DNA of 64,000 nucleotides from Scenedesmus sp. ARA3 (GCA_004335835.1 RWJK01000609.1:1-64000); one strand, 5' to 3'. Counted from the first letter of the stretch, positions 1 through 12,100 are shown. Numbers and translations: made by a program. Notes: generated by a model not told the origin, from the letters alone.

Positions 1-1098
1 ACCCCGCAAATTACCCCGCATGCTACCCCGCATGTCACCCCGCATGTTACCCCGCATGTTACCACGTATGTTACCCCGCCAGTTACCCCGCCGTTACCCC
101 GCATGTTACCCCGCAAATTACCCCGCATGTTACCCTGCAAATTACCCCCCATGTTACCCCTCCAGCTACCCCGCATGTTACCCCACACATTACCCCGCAT
201 GCTACCCCGCATGTTACCCCGCATTCTTACCCCGCAAATTACCCCGCATGCTACCCCGCATGTTACCCTGGAAATCACCCCGCATGTTACCCCGCATGAT
301 ACCCCACCAGTTACCCCAACAATTACCCCGCAAATCACCCCGCATGTTACCCCGCATTGTCCCCGCATGCTACCCCAAATGTTACCCCGCAAATTGCCCC
401 GCAAATTACCCCGCAGGTTACCCCGCAGATTACCCCGCATGTTACCCCGCAGATTACCCCGCATGTTACCCCGCAGAATACCCCGCATGTTACCCCGCAA
501 TTTACTCCGCATGTTACCCCGCAACTACCCCGCATGTTACCCTGCAAATTACCCCGCATGTTACCCCGCATGTTACGCCGCATGTTACCCCGCAAATTAC
601 CCCGCATGCTACCCCGCATGTCACCCCGCATGTTACCCCGCATGTTACCCCGTATGTTACCCCGTATGTTACCCCGCCAGTTACCCCTTCGTTACCCCGC
701 ATGTTACGCCGCAAATTACCCCGCATGTTACCCCGCATTTTCCCCGCATGCTACCCCGCATGTTACCCCGCAAACTACCCCGCAGGTAACCCCGCATGTT
801 ACTCCGCATTCTTACCCGGCAAATTACCCCGCATGTTACCCCGCATGTTACCCCGGAAGTTACCCCGCATGTTACCCCACCAGTTACCCCGCACATTACC
901 CCGCATGTTACCCCGCCACTTACCCCGCACATTACCCCGCATGTCACCCCGCATGTTACCCCGCCAGTTACCCTGCATGTTACCCTGCAAATTACCCCTC
1001 ATGCTACCCCGCAAATCATCCCGCAATATTACCCCGGAAATCATCCCGCATGTTATCCCGCAAAATTACCCCGCAAATCATCCCGCACACCACCCCAC
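1..1098. repeat. 12-bp tandem satellite (about 90 copies)
   Basis: Tandem array of a 12-bp unit, TTACCCCGCATG or TTACCCCGCAAA, with scattered substitutions and occasional 1-2 bp indels. It begins at or before the window edge and decays into unique sequence near 1098. Because the unit is a multiple of three and contains no stop, several frames stay open for hundreds of codons; these are artefacts, not genes. It lies downstream of the last visible exon of the minus-strand MATE gene, which is incomplete here, so the array probably lies inside an intron of that gene. It does not match the TTTAGGG/TTTTAGGG telomere types of green algae. Confidence 0.95.
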
Positions 1099-1153
1099 CC
1101 AAGGCCCTCCCCAGATCGACATTGTTGCCAAAAAAACAAAAATAAAATCAAAA

Positions 1154-1195
1154 CAGGCTGCCGCCGCACCTGCAACAGGATGTAGCATATGGTTC
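1154..1195 (-). repeat. Junction echo of the MATE exon at 1287-1410
   Basis: On the minus strand this copies the last bases of the upstream exon (ending CTGTTGCAG) followed by a GTGCGG donor and the start of the intron. It has no acceptor, so it cannot be an exon by itself. Confidence 0.7.
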
Positions 1196-1286
1196 ACCAA
1201 CAATGAAACTTTACCCGCCTGCTCCCTGCTGGTATGAGCTGGACATGTAACAAATCAAAACGCATAGAATCAGCCTGTTGCCGCAC

Positions 1287-4200
1287 CTGCAGCAGGATGT
1301 AGCAGAGGTTCTTGCACACGTAGGTCACGCTGAGTGGGCCCATGGTGGCAGCAAAGGCCTGCAGGTCGGGCAGCGACGGCAGCCGCAGCCCAGGGGTCAG
1401 CCCGCCAGACCTGCGGCAGCAGCAGCGGCAAATGTGATTAGTGCTTACAGCAGTACAGCCAGCAGCCAGCAGCCCTGCTGCATCCAGGCATGCACATTGC
1501 TTGTTGACCCCAGCTGCAAGCAAGCATGAAGGTCCGCAGGTCAGCAGCCAGGCGCGCATGTGCTGCCGTCTCCTCACCTGCGCGCCACCAGCACCAGCCA
1601 TGCCCAAACCAGAATGGTTATGAACACCACTGCACTTTACACTGCATGTGCTGCCTGCTCCCTCACCTGCGCGCCACCAGCACCAGCACCGCACATCCCA
1701 GCAGCTGCGTCGTCACAGTCGTAGCAGCCGCGCCCTGCAGCCCCAGCCCCAGCCAGGCCACCGCCACCAAATTACTGCACACATTCACAGCCACAGACAG
1801 CGCCACAGCCAGCGCAGGTGTGCGGCTGTCCTGCTGTGCTAGCTGCCCTCCCTGGCACACCATTGTGAGCAGCACTGCGGGCTGTGCCAGTGCGCGGATG
1901 CGCATGTAGGAGGCGGCTAGGGGCACCAGCACAGGGTCTGCGCCTGTGCAGCCGATCAGCTGGTCTGCTGCCACCTGCGCGCATGTGTAGGAGGGTGGCA
2001 GGGTGTTACAGCTGGTGTGAGGGTTCGAGGAGCAGTTGCATGCGCAGGTTGGATGCCGCGCTGCTGCAGCCGCTGCCGCTGCTGCTGCAATTGCAGGCAG
2101 GTGCAAGGACGGCCAAAGCCAGCAGCAGCTGCTAAGCAGACACTGCAACACATGCCGCTGCTGCCAATCCAGAAGCAGCAGGTGTTGCTCCCCAGCTGCC
2201 GCCAGTGAGCACGCACCTCCATCAGCATCACTGCCACGCGAGACATGCAGCTGTGCAAACACCAGTGGATAGAAGGGTGGCCAAGCATATGCAGCTACGT
2301 GCGCATCTATCGGCTCGTAGCGCCCCACCTCCATCAGCAGCATCACCGGCACGCCAAACATGCTGCTGTGCAAGCGCAAGTGGTTATAAGGGTGGCCAAC
2401 CATAGCAGGCACAGCTGCGCCTCAACTCCATCAGCAGCATCAACACGCACCTCCATGAGCAGCATCACCGCCACGCCAGACATGACGGCCAGCCCTATGG
2501 CCACGCTGAAGGTGTGCTCAGCCCGAGTGCTCTGGCCCCGCCGCAGGTCGTCACTGATCAGGCTGCCGCGAGCAGCAGCAGCGGCAGCAGCAGCAGGGCA
2601 GCAGCAGGAGATTCACAAAGCCTGTGCTGCAGAGGGCTTGCGTGGTGCTGACATGGCACCCCGAAAGGCAGGGCGATAGCACATGCATGTGGTCACCAGA
2701 GACACAGTCGCACGGCGCACACAGCGCTTGCTAGGGGCGACAGCTGCATGTGCAAGCACTGCAGCAGGCTGTGCTTCCCGACACAGCAGTGTCGTACTCT
2801 GTGCCGAGAACCTGCCATAGGTGCATGCGTTGTGTAGTATGCGGTAACCCCTGTACTGCAGCTGCTGCTACGTCGACTGCTGCTGCTGCTGGCCTGCTCA
2901 CTGCAGCCTGCAGTGCCTGCGCTGTACGGTGGCAGGAGTGCTGCTGTCTCTCCAGCAGCCTGGCATCTGGCACTACTGCTGCTGCTGCTGTACACAGTCA
3001 AGACCTGTATGCTGTCAGTATCTGCTAATATTCTGTGCTGCCTGGCATCTGGCACTGCTGCTGCCGCCGCTATACCTGATGGCTGCTATCTGCAGCGCCT
3101 GGAATATGTACTGGCAGAAGCTGAAGATGATGTTGGCGGGGCCCATGGCGGCCAGCTCCTTGGTGCCAGCACACTGCAGTGCACAGCAGTGCAGTACAGC
3201 ACACAGTGCTCAATTGCAGTGCAGGGTGTCAGAGTGCAGTGCAGATGTCGGTTGAACCTATGGCGGCCAGCACACTGCGCGGCACAGCAGCACAGTCCAG
3301 TACAGTTGAGAGTGCAGTGACGTACAGTCACAGTGCCGTACAATCAAGTGCATTGGAGATGTTGGCTGGGCCCATGGCTGCAAGCTCCTTGGTGCCAACA
3401 CAATGCGCGGCACAGCACAGTACAGCACACAGTAGTACCACATTACTGCATGGCAGCTTAGTGAAGTATACTACAGTACAGTGCGGTACAGCACAGAGCA
3501 GTACATTGCAGAGCAGTGCAGTAAAGCACAGCAGAAACGGCAGTACAGCACGCAGCAGCAGCCACCACGTTTGGGCTGCACAGTACACTGGTTCGGTGAA
3601 GCCAGCAAACCCGCCAGAACAATCCCAGCTGTGGCCTGGCAGCAGTGGCTGTCAGCAGGCGGCTGCACGTGCAACAGATGCAGAGGCCCCCAGGCAACAC
3701 ACCAGCAAATTAAACCATGAAAGGGTTCAGGCAACACACCAGCCGCACTGTGGACACCACCTAACTCATGCTGCAACACCTCCCCCCCTTCCAAAAACAT
3801 CATTTACAAACAAAGCCACAGCAGTGACTCACCTGCCCGATGAAGATTGTGTCAGTCAGCGTCATCATGGGGTCACCCAGAGGGATGATGACAGCAGGAC
3901 CCCTGCACCCCAGCAATGTGCCATGATGATGACAGCAAGCCCCGGCTCAGCCGGGTGACTCACAGCACAACGCGTCCACTCTGCGAACAATCCAGCTGCT
4001 ACAGCTGCATTGTGCAACTACAGGCGCATGTGTATGTATGCGCTGCATGATTGTGCTGCAATGGAACAGCACCAGGGAGTGCTGAATGTACCAGTATGCT
4101 TGCACGACATGGCGTCAGCCTGCTGGATTAGCCACGGGACAGAGCATCTACATGATCGCAGTCAACTGTAGCTCACATGAATGCTGCCATGCGGCGCAAG

Positions 4201-4490
4201 GTATTCCAGCGCCACTCAGCTTCCACAGCAGCACTGCCACTGCTGTCACTGTTGCTGCTGCTGCTACTGCTCCTGCAAGCAGTCCTGTTCCTGCTGCGTC
4301 TGTTGCTATTGTCTATAGCTGTCTGCCTGCTGCTGTTACTAACACTGTAACGTTTGTTTGTCTTTAGGCATTGCATCCTGACAAGCTGAGACTGCCAAGG
4401 TGCAGCAGGTGGCGTGTGATGAAGAGCCTGGGCGGGCATGTGGCCCCATAGCCCTACTTTCGAACCGATCACTTGCTGCATGGCCTGCAT
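1287..4490 (-). CDS. MATE-family efflux transporter, plastid-type N-terminus (partial, 3' end outside window)
   Basis: A multidrug and toxic compound extrusion (MATE) transporter, a membrane antiporter, most like the plant DTX44/45/FRD3 branch. The exons on the minus strand are 4490-4177, 3902-3833, 3173-3076, 2562-2451, 1974-1667 and 1410-1287. All junction phases agree and give 342 residues so far. Exon 1 encodes about 105 residues rich in Ser, Arg, Asn and Ala, resembling a plastid transit peptide. Next come the first MATE helices (IIPLGDPMMTLTDTIFIG, then GTKELAAMGPANI). The exon at 1974-1667 carries the helix region with LAQPAVLLTMVCQGG and the following membrane spans. The last visible exon (LPSLPDLQAF...GPLSVTY) opens the second half of the fold. 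The remaining exons should lie left of the window, beyond the satellite. Exon 1 is the least certain part, but its phase fits exactly. The transported substrate cannot be told. Confidence 0.85.
1567..1603 (-). repeat. Junction echo of the MATE exon at 1667-1974
   Basis: Near-identical copy of the exon end (encoding VARR) plus the GTGAGG donor, lying about 95 bp inside the following intron. Confidence 0.75.
2210..2364 (-). repeat. Two junction echoes of the MATE exon at 2451-2562
   Basis: Two copies (about 2210-2250 and 2324-2364) of the exon 3' end encoding a VAVMLLMEV-like stretch, each followed by a GT donor. They sit in the intron after the real exon. A shorter trace of the same sequence is at about 2425. 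Confidence 0.75.
3258..3412 (-). repeat. Two junction echoes of the MATE exon at 3076-3173 (acceptor side)
   Basis: The copy at 3358-3412 reads acceptor region plus GTKELAAMGPANI and then diverges. A shorter copy lies at about 3258-3290. Both are in the intron before the real exon. Confidence 0.7.
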
Positions 4491-5085
4491 AAAGGGATCG
4501 TCAATGTACTATTAAAAGTAAGCTGTGAACGTCCCCAAGCACAGTGAAGTGCAGTGAACTGAAAAGCACGTTGGAGCACAGGCTGAAAACGTGCGGATCT
4601 TCTGGTTCGGACAACCAACCACTGAATATCAAGCCTAAAGAAACCAATAAATCAACGCGAACGCTCAGCTGCCGCGAGTGCGCTCACATGGGCGTTACAC
4701 TGAAAACCCTTGTGAAGGGCTGTGGTACAATTCCCCAACATGCATGCCAAGCTGCTGGTTCGACAGCCTTCAGCCTGCAGGACCCACCAGCACAACACCT
4801 TTCTTACTTTCTTCCTCATTTGACTGCACAGATGACAACCACACGTAGATGCCATGCCTTCTTAGAGGCGTTGCTGGCAAGGTGACACAATGTCAACCAT
4901 GATGGGTGCAAACCTGCCTAACTTCAGCAGCTGTTGGTCTGCATATCGCTCTTAGACAAATGTTCATGATGAAAACATTTTAATCAATCAGTTGGTGCTG
5001 CCAACCAGAGGTGCAAGTCAAACATAACAACATACTGCTGTCATCCACAGTTTGAGTGCCATCCGATGTAACAGTGTGCTGCTGC
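4491..5085. other. Spacer between the MATE start and the EMAPII stop
   Basis: No convincing gene. It should hold the MATE promoter and the 3' untranslated region of the EMAPII-type gene, which is transcribed in the same direction. Confidence 0.5.
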
Positions 5086-5173
5086 TCAGTGGATCTCGCT
5101 GCCATCGGGGATCTCTGGCGGCAGTGTCACCAGGCCCTGAGAGGTCACCAGCGGCGTGCCCTCAAACGTAGCC

Positions 5174-5214
<41 letters not shown>

Positions 5215-8200
5215 GTGCAACCAAGTCAATGCACAGCAGCAGCAGCCTTCACGCCTAGCGGGCATGCGGCACAAGGAACCACCTTCCACCGTGTTTCTCA
5301 GCTTCCCCCTGGCACCAACTCCCTCTGCATGACACCAACCCACAGCAGCCTGCAGTGTCCAAGGATCATCCAGTGCAGCTGCTGCTGGCAAACAACAGGT
5401 GTGATTCCGCCACCACGTGCGCTGCCCCTACCTTGCATCCATACTGCCTACACCAGCTACCAGCGTAAAAGAATGTGTCAAAAAGTACATGCTAGCTACG
5501 CCTGCCACCATCATGCATGCCGCGCCCACCGGGCCACCTCCCCGCCCTAAGCCACACCACCAGCCCCGGCATCACATTGCACCACTCATCCAGCTTATAA
5601 ACAGTGTCTACTGCAGCTGCTAGCTGACACTGACTGTTTGGTAGCCTTTTTCAACAGCTGCCAGCCTCCTACCTTGCCCCCCTTGGCCACCACCAGGCCC
5701 GGCACCACCTTGCGCCACTCATCCAGCTTGAGCACCTTGGGGTAGGCGGCAGGCGCAGTGCTGCCGTCCAGGTGCACCAGGTCACCAGGCTGGCTGCCCT
5801 CTGCATGACAGCAGCAATTGCAGTCTTATCAGTGAGTTGGCATTACAAATGTTTACATGGTTCATTGCTGATGCATGTGCCGTCCAGGTGCACCAGGTCA
5901 CCCGGCTGGCTGCCCTCTGCAGGACAGCAGCAATTGCAGTCTTATCAGTGAGTTAGCATTACAAATGTTAACAGGGTTCATTGCTGATGCATGTGCCGTC
6001 CAGGTGCACCAGGTCACCCGGCTGGCTGCCCTCTGCAGGACAGCAGCAATTGCGGTTGATCATGTGGAGCAAACGTGCTTGAACTACTGCTGGTTCCCAT
6101 GTTGTGCATACTAGCACGTGCTGCCGCCCAGGTGCACCAGGTCACCGGGCTGGCTGCCCTCTGCAGGACAGCAGCAATTGCGGTTGTTCATGAAAAGCGC
6201 ATGTTCTACTGCTGGTCCACATGCTGTGTGTACTAGCATGTGCTGCCGTCCAGGTGCACCAGGTCACCGGGCTGGCTGCCCTCTGCAGGCGAGGGCGCAG
6301 GACAACAGCAGATGCAGTCTTATCAGTGGGTTAACGATACAAATGTTTACGTGTTCCCTCGCTGATGCATATGCCGTGCAGGTGCACCAGGCTGCCAGGC
6401 TGGCTGCCCTCTGCAGGCGCAGGCACTGCATGCCGTTGCCTCAGGCACGACATAGGCGCGGCGTTCCCATGAAACCTTATCACCCGAAGCTGAAACTTTC
6501 AGGAATGGAAGAAACATAACAAGCAACCATAAAATATATTGTAAAACAAATTGTAAATTTGGAACAGACAGCAAGCGGCAGTAGGACGGTGATGTAAAGT
6601 TTGAGGAGAAGGGCAGGCTGCACTGCACGCCGTTACCTCAGGCACATCAAAGGCGCGGTGTTCCCCGCTGCATCCGCCGCTGATGCACTTGCAGCTGCTG
6701 AGCGGGCACGCTAGACACAAGGCTAGCCACAACCACGCCACCCCAAACCTCACCTGGCGGCAGCAGTGTCCTTACAATGATCTGCCCCGCTGCATCTGCT
6801 GCCTCAGCTGCCAGCACCATTGCCTTACTGGCTCGGCCAGCCAGCTTGGCTCGACACTAATCAACGTCCTGACTCCTCACCTGGCAGCAGCAGCGTCAGA
6901 ACGATTGTCTGCTCTGCAGCATCTGCCGCCGCTGATTCCCTGGCAGCTGCTGAACAGGCACACCGAACACAAGGCTAGCCACAACCACGCCACCTCAAAC
7001 CTCACCTGGTGGCAGCAGTGTCCTTACAATGATGTTTCCTGCTGCATCTGCTGTCTCAGCCGCCAGCACCATCGCCTCACTGGGCTGGCCTGCCAGCTTG
7101 GCGGGCTTCAGGTTAGACGCCACACACACCAGGCTGCCGGCCAGCTGCTGCGGGCTGATGAACTGAGCCAGGCCTGCGGAGGGCAGGCAGGCAGGCAGGC
7201 AGGGGAGGTGCATCATATGTATGATACACAAGGTTACTGTGAGCAGCTTGATGTGATACAACAACGGGCTGCCCGCCAGCTGCTGAGGGGAGTTGAACTG
7301 CGCCAGGCCTGCAAAAGGGCAGGCAAGAGAACAGATAGGAACAACAAACAGTGATGAAGACAGGCTGCCGCTAGCCGAATGGCGTGATTTTGAGGCAGGT
7401 GAGCTGCCACCTGTGCTCTCCCAGCTCTGACAGACAAAAGAATCTTTTGCTGTGCAAGCCTGTCCCACTGCTCAACCAGCAGTAAGTAAGCTGTAGCAAT
7501 GGAAGCGCGCATGCGCCTCCAGCGCAGAAGCGCACCTGCCATGACTGCGGAGGGCGGCCAAGAGGTGGATATGCAAGAATGGCTGCTGCTGTGCGCAGCG
7601 TGACGACCACAACAACACCACTGAAGCTGTCACCCATGCCCTGCAGCTTTACTGCTAGCTGTTACAGCCAGCCTATTGCGGAGAGTGCCTGTCCCGCTGT
7701 TGACTTTAAATAGCAAATGTTGCCTACAACAGTAAATGCGCGTATGCTGCCCGAAGTGCAACCCACCTGCCATGACTTGGCGTGTGTCGCCACCGCCCAG
7801 GTCGGCCTGCAGCCGCAGCAGCTTGGCGCTGTTCTCCAACGGCTCAGCCGACACGATGCGCGCCACCTGCAGCACACACAACTTTTAACTGTGACGGTGT
7901 GCTGCGCGTGGCGGTGCACGCAGGCCGTGCTGCGCCAGCAGCCTGCTGCTGGCGACGGATGCGTTGGGTACGCAGGTCATTTATATGCGCGGCAGCTGCT
8001 GCATAATGCCCAGCATGTGGCTTGGCGATTGCGCCAACAGGTGCCAAGTCCATACAGGCCTTTGCTGATTGCTGATCAAGTGACTGCTGCCTACCCACTT
8101 CATCGCATGGCGTACAACTGCAAGTGTGGCGCTGTCGAACAAGCTGCAAAGTGTGCCAGCTGCAACAACCCACCTTTATCTGTGCCTTTGTAGTGAGCAC

Positions 8201-8538
8201 CTCACGCGCGCCCTCTGCTGCCTTGCCAGCTGCTGGCGCTGCCGCTGCTGGCAGGGAGCTGGTTGATGCGCTCCCTGCAGCAAGATAATATACAATTTAT
8301 GCGTTGAAAGCACCTGCTGGCGCGCTCAATTGGTGCTATAGGAGGTGGGGTTAGCTACTGGATTTGCTGTCTGGCAGTAGCACAGATTGCTACAGCTGCT
8401 AGGTGTGTCACCTGTGGAGTTGCTTGTTGGCAGCGACTTGGTAGGAGCAGAAGCAGCAGGAGCTGCTGGCGCAGTTCCAATTGCTGCCAGCAGAATCTGG
8501 TCCAGCTTGGCGATAGCCTTGTCAATACTGCTAGCCAT
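5086..8538 (-). CDS. EMAPII-like tRNA-binding-domain protein (aminoacyl-tRNA synthetase cofactor type)
   Basis: Stand-alone protein ending in a tRNA-binding OB-fold domain of the EMAPII/AIMP1/Arc1p family, which in known members helps deliver tRNA to synthetases. Minus-strand exons: 8538-8412, 8274-8174, 7866-7767, 7173-7006, 5800-5673 and 5172-5086. They join in phase to 236 residues plus stop. Residues 1-75 are Ala/Pro/Ser-rich. The domain starts around residue 77 (VARIVSAEPLENSAKL). Family hallmarks include SNLKPAKLAGQPSEAMVLAA and EGSQPGDLV, and the end reads VTLPPEIPDG. I chose the ATG at 8538. The frame is open upstream to an acceptor-like site near 8637, so an additional 5' exon (possibly within 8640-8888) cannot be excluded. 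The alternative, the C-terminal part of a methionyl-tRNA synthetase, is unlikely because no catalytic exons are seen upstream. Confidence 0.88.
5180..5213. repeat. (CAG)11 microsatellite next to an acceptor
   Basis: On the transcribed minus strand this is a CTG tract ending a few bases before the acceptor of the last EMAPII exon at 5172. Confidence 0.9.
5876..6420 (-). repeat. Five acceptor-side junction echoes of the EMAPII exon at 5673-5800
   Basis: Five copies, at about 5878-5928, 5998-6050, 6119-6170, 6241-6290 and 6371-6420. On the minus strand each reads CTGCAG acceptor, then about 40 nt of exon start encoding EGSQPGDLVHLDG (last copy diverged), then unrelated intron sequence without a donor at the exon position. 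The first copies also share flanking intron sequence (the ACAGCAGCAATTGC segment). The real exon is the copy nearest the 3' end of the gene. Confidence 0.9.
6746..6931 (-). repeat. Two donor-side junction echoes of the EMAPII exon at 7006-7173
   Basis: The copy at 6746-6850 repeats the last ~95 nt of the exon plus the GTGAGG donor and still encodes an uninterrupted, conservatively changed peptide (KAMVLAAEAADAAGQIIV). The copy at 6876-6931 is shorter. The surrounding intron sequence is duplicated as well (6670-6745 against 6937-7005). Confidence 0.85.
7264..7315 (-). repeat. Acceptor-side junction echo of the EMAPII exon at 7006-7173
   Basis: Copy of the acceptor and first ~45 nt of the exon (GLAQFNSPQQLAGS against GLAQFISPQQLAGS). 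A further tiny echo of the end of the exon at 7767-7866 lies near 7531-7546. Confidence 0.75.
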
Positions 8539-9166
8539 GGCTGCTGTGTGCTGCTGCTGTCCTGCTGTCGGATTACTTGCTGCTGATCGTTCAGGAAGCG
8601 TCGCAAGCACTTTCAGATCTTTCAAAAGTCCAGTTTTCTGCAAGAAACATCAGCAAGGCGGGTCAATGCGCTAATCAGGCTGGGATACACGCCACGTAAC
8701 TGACACAGCAACGTTTGTTCAACTTCTACGCTACGGTCCCTGAGCGTGCTAATCTTAAACGTTAATCTATAGCTCTGGAAGTAGAGGGTTTTAAGTTGGA
8801 CAATGTCTTGGCGCTGTTGAGTAGACACTTTGCTGACCTCTGCCACTTCCTGTTGTGCATGCCGAGTCTCTCGTGCATGCCGAGTCATTGTGGCACATAG
8901 ATCTCCTTCATAAAGTCTTCAAGTTTGCATCTGCATCACAGCAGATCACGTGAACAGAAAGAGGCGGTACTACAGCATCACCAGCAGCATCAAGTGCCAC
9001 ACCACAACACAGCAAGCCCTGCTGAGCTGTATGTTGCTGCATCCACTGATATTGCCGTGAAACCATGTTTCACTGGAGCTTCAAGGCTAACAATAGAACG
9101 CTGGATCAGCACGCTGCCTAGTACGTGCTAGCTGCCTGAGCAGCAGCACGAGCAGCAGCAAGCGGC
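8539..9166. promoter_or_regulatory. Divergent intergenic region between EMAPII and CCZ1 genes
   Basis: The two start codons are 628 bp apart and face away from each other, so the segment should contain both promoters and 5' leaders. I see no clear TATA box. A minus-strand reading frame at 8888-8622 may represent 5' leader or an extra EMAPII exon. Confidence 0.4.
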
Positions 9167-12100
9167 ATGCACAGCAACCATGCAACGCGGGCTTTCTTCA
9201 AGTCTGGCACTGGAGTGGTGCTGGCCGTGTATGACGCAAGGAAAGGGCAGGTGGGCTGCAGCTGCTTGTTTTTGCAGCAGCACATGCGTCACTCAGCTGC
9301 TGTGTTGTGGCACCTTTGTGCAGCTAGCTGGCAGCGGGAGGTTCCTGCAGCACCATGAGCGTGGGGCATACTTCGGCAGCTGGGATGAGCTGCAATGCAA
9401 GATATGCACCAGCATGTGGAACCACTTGCATGGCAGCTGTTGTGCAGCTGTGTTTGACTGCTTTGTAATGTAATAATCAATCCAACTAAATATGCGCTAC
9501 AACATGTTCATGCTGGCTTGCTGCCTCAACGCCTCACCCACATAACCTGCCCACCCTGCCACCGCACCCCTCCTTGCAGGCCGAGGGCGCTGAAGCCGAA
9601 AAGGTGCTGGCCTTCTGGCCGCCCTCAGCCAGCCCCGCCATGCAGAGCAGCATCGTGGGCCTGGCGCAGGCGCTGACCATGTTCGCCGGCACATTCAACA
9701 AGGTGGGCGGCACAGCATGTGTTATGGTTGGGATTCAGGGGAGAGGGTTGGGTGAGCAGTGCTGACCATGTTCTCGGGCACCTTTGACAAGTTGGGTTGG
9801 TGGGGCAGAGGCAGCGCAGCGTGGGGCCGGCTGGTGTCTGCGGCAGCTGCAGCAGGTCAGGTGCGAGGTGTGGGCGCTGACCATGTTCGCGGGCACCTTC
9901 AACAAGGTGGGTAGGATGGCGGAATTCACCCAGCAGCGCAGCGTGTCGCAGATGTTCGTGTCTGTGGTGTAGGCGCTGGCCATGTTCACGGGCACCTCAA
10001 ACAAGGCGCGTTGGTGGGCCAGCTGCAGCGTTATGTTTGGTGTTCAGGGGTGAAGGGAGAGGGTTGACGGAGCAGTGCTGACCATATTTGCGGGCACCTT
10101 CAACAAGGCGGGAGGCGCAGCATATCTTGGCAGCGCAGCGTGGGTGGGGCAGCGGCAGCGCAGCGTGGGGCCGGCTGGTGTCTGCGGCAGCTGCAGCAGG
10201 TGCGAGGTATGGCGCTGACCATGTTTGCGGGCATCTTCAACAAGGTGGGTGGGCCAGCATTGCTCTGCCCCTCACTGTGCAATGCTACAACGTTGCAGAG
10301 TAATGCAACACGCTTGCCGGAGGCCACAGCAGCAGTTGCACCTGTGAGTTAGCGGCTTCAAGGACTGGATACCTATCCATTTGTATGCGACAACGCCATG
10401 CACCGTGCATGCCCGCAGGAGCGCCCCTTCCACAGCATGCAGGCACGCCTCAAACTGCCATCGTCAGCTGTGTAGCAGCTGACACGCGCTAGCCGCATAA
10501 CCTCACTTCACCTGCCTCATTGCATGTCCGCCTGCCCGCAGGAGTGCCCCTTCCACAGCATGCAGGCGCACGTCAAGCTGTGTTTGTAAGCTGTTTGGCA
10601 GGTCATAACAATAAGCAAACGCACCGCAACTCGCCTGCCTGCAGGAGTGCCCCTTCCACAGCATGCAGGCGCACGGCCACAGCTGGGCCATGTACCACGC
10701 AGAGCCTGACCTGTGGCTGCTGCTGCTGGTGGGGCGGGGGCTGGTGGGCCCACACTGCCTGCCTGGCAGCCTGGCGGGATGCCTGAAAGGGCTGCACTCG
10801 CTGGTGGTGCTGCTGCACGGCCTGCTCAGCAGGCAGCAGGAGCAGGTGGGACGGTGCACAACCAGCCTGATGATGTTTACATCAGTCAAAAATACTTGAT
10901 GGTTTTGTGACAGTACCTGCTCAGCAAGCAAGTGTCTTGAACTGTGTTGCGAGCAGTGAAAGCCAGTTGGGTTACACCCTAGAATTTGAATAACGGTACT
11001 GCCTGCCAGGCAGCCTGGCGGGCTGCCTCAAAGGGCTGCATGCGCTGGTGGTGCTGCTGCACAGCCTGCTCAGCAGCCAGCAGGAACAGGTGCGGGGCGG
11101 CAGGGGGCAGAAGCAGGCTGAGGGCGGCTCACTTGGGGAAGAGGGGGGGGGGGCAAGTGAGCAGCCTGTCAGAGGAGTGCGGGGATCAGTTCCACACGCG
11201 CTGGTGGTGGTGCTGCAGCGGAAAAGACGGAGCATACACAGCAGCAGCAGCAGCAGCAGCAGCAGCACGCGTGACGAGGCGGCTGGCACCAAGTGACGCC
11301 GCAGCCCTACCACAGTCCCCTGGCAACTGATGCCTGCTGCACACTGCGCCGCACGGCTTCTTTCCGCCTGCCTTAAGCAAAAGATTAATCCAAAAAAAAA
11401 AAACCGGAACCCCACCCCACCCCACCTATCCTGCCCCTGCAGGACCCCTCAGGGCTGCGGCTACATGCCCGCTTGCAGCCGCTGCTGGCCCAGGCTGCTG
11501 CCAGCCCGCCAGCTGGACATACCTGTTCCCGCGTGCCGTTCTTCAAACCCCACTCTTTAAATCCCTGCAGGACCCCTCGGGCCTGCGGCTGCGTGCCCGC
11601 TTGCAGCCGCTGCTGGCCCAGGCAGCATCCAGCCTGCTCACACCGGACGCATGCGGCCTGTGGCCCATCGCGTGCCCCTTGGGGCTGACTGGGGGTGTGC
11701 CGCTGCTGCCAATCTCACCGGCAGCCTTCACACGTGAGTGCAGGCCTGCAGGCTGCAGTTGGGCATGCTGCGTGGCTGCTGGTGTGGTGTGGTGTGAGCA
11801 GCAGTGGTGTGGTGTGGTGTGGTGTGAGCAGCAGTGGTGTGCTGCTGCTGCTGCTGCTGCTGCTGGTGTGGTGTGGTGTGGTGTGGTGTGAGCAGCAGTG
11901 GTGTGCTGCTGCTGCCAGTCTCGCCTGCAGCCTTCATACATGAGTGGGGCCCTGCCGTGATGTCGTTGGAGCTGCATTGCAGTGCTGTGGCGGGCATTGG
12001 GCTTGGAGCTGCAGGTGGACTGCTGCTGCTGCTGCTGCCAGGCTGACCGGTTGCCTTCACGCATGTTGCAGGCAGGCACGAGCACCTTGACTGTGGCCGG

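Noticed and set aside
1..1098. Telomeric or subtelomeric repeat
   Set aside because: The unit does not resemble known green-algal telomere units, and a normal gene appears to run through it.
20..1237. Long open frames (up to 405 codons) in the left-end repeat, both strands
   Set aside because: They follow from a stop-free 12-bp unit; the translation is a simple Pro/Thr/Leu or Arg/Gly periodic pattern and no frame is better than the others.
8622..8888. Minus-strand frame upstream of the EMAPII start as a separate gene
   Set aside because: No recognisable domain and it runs straight into an acceptor-like site; more likely leader, intron or an extra 5' exon.
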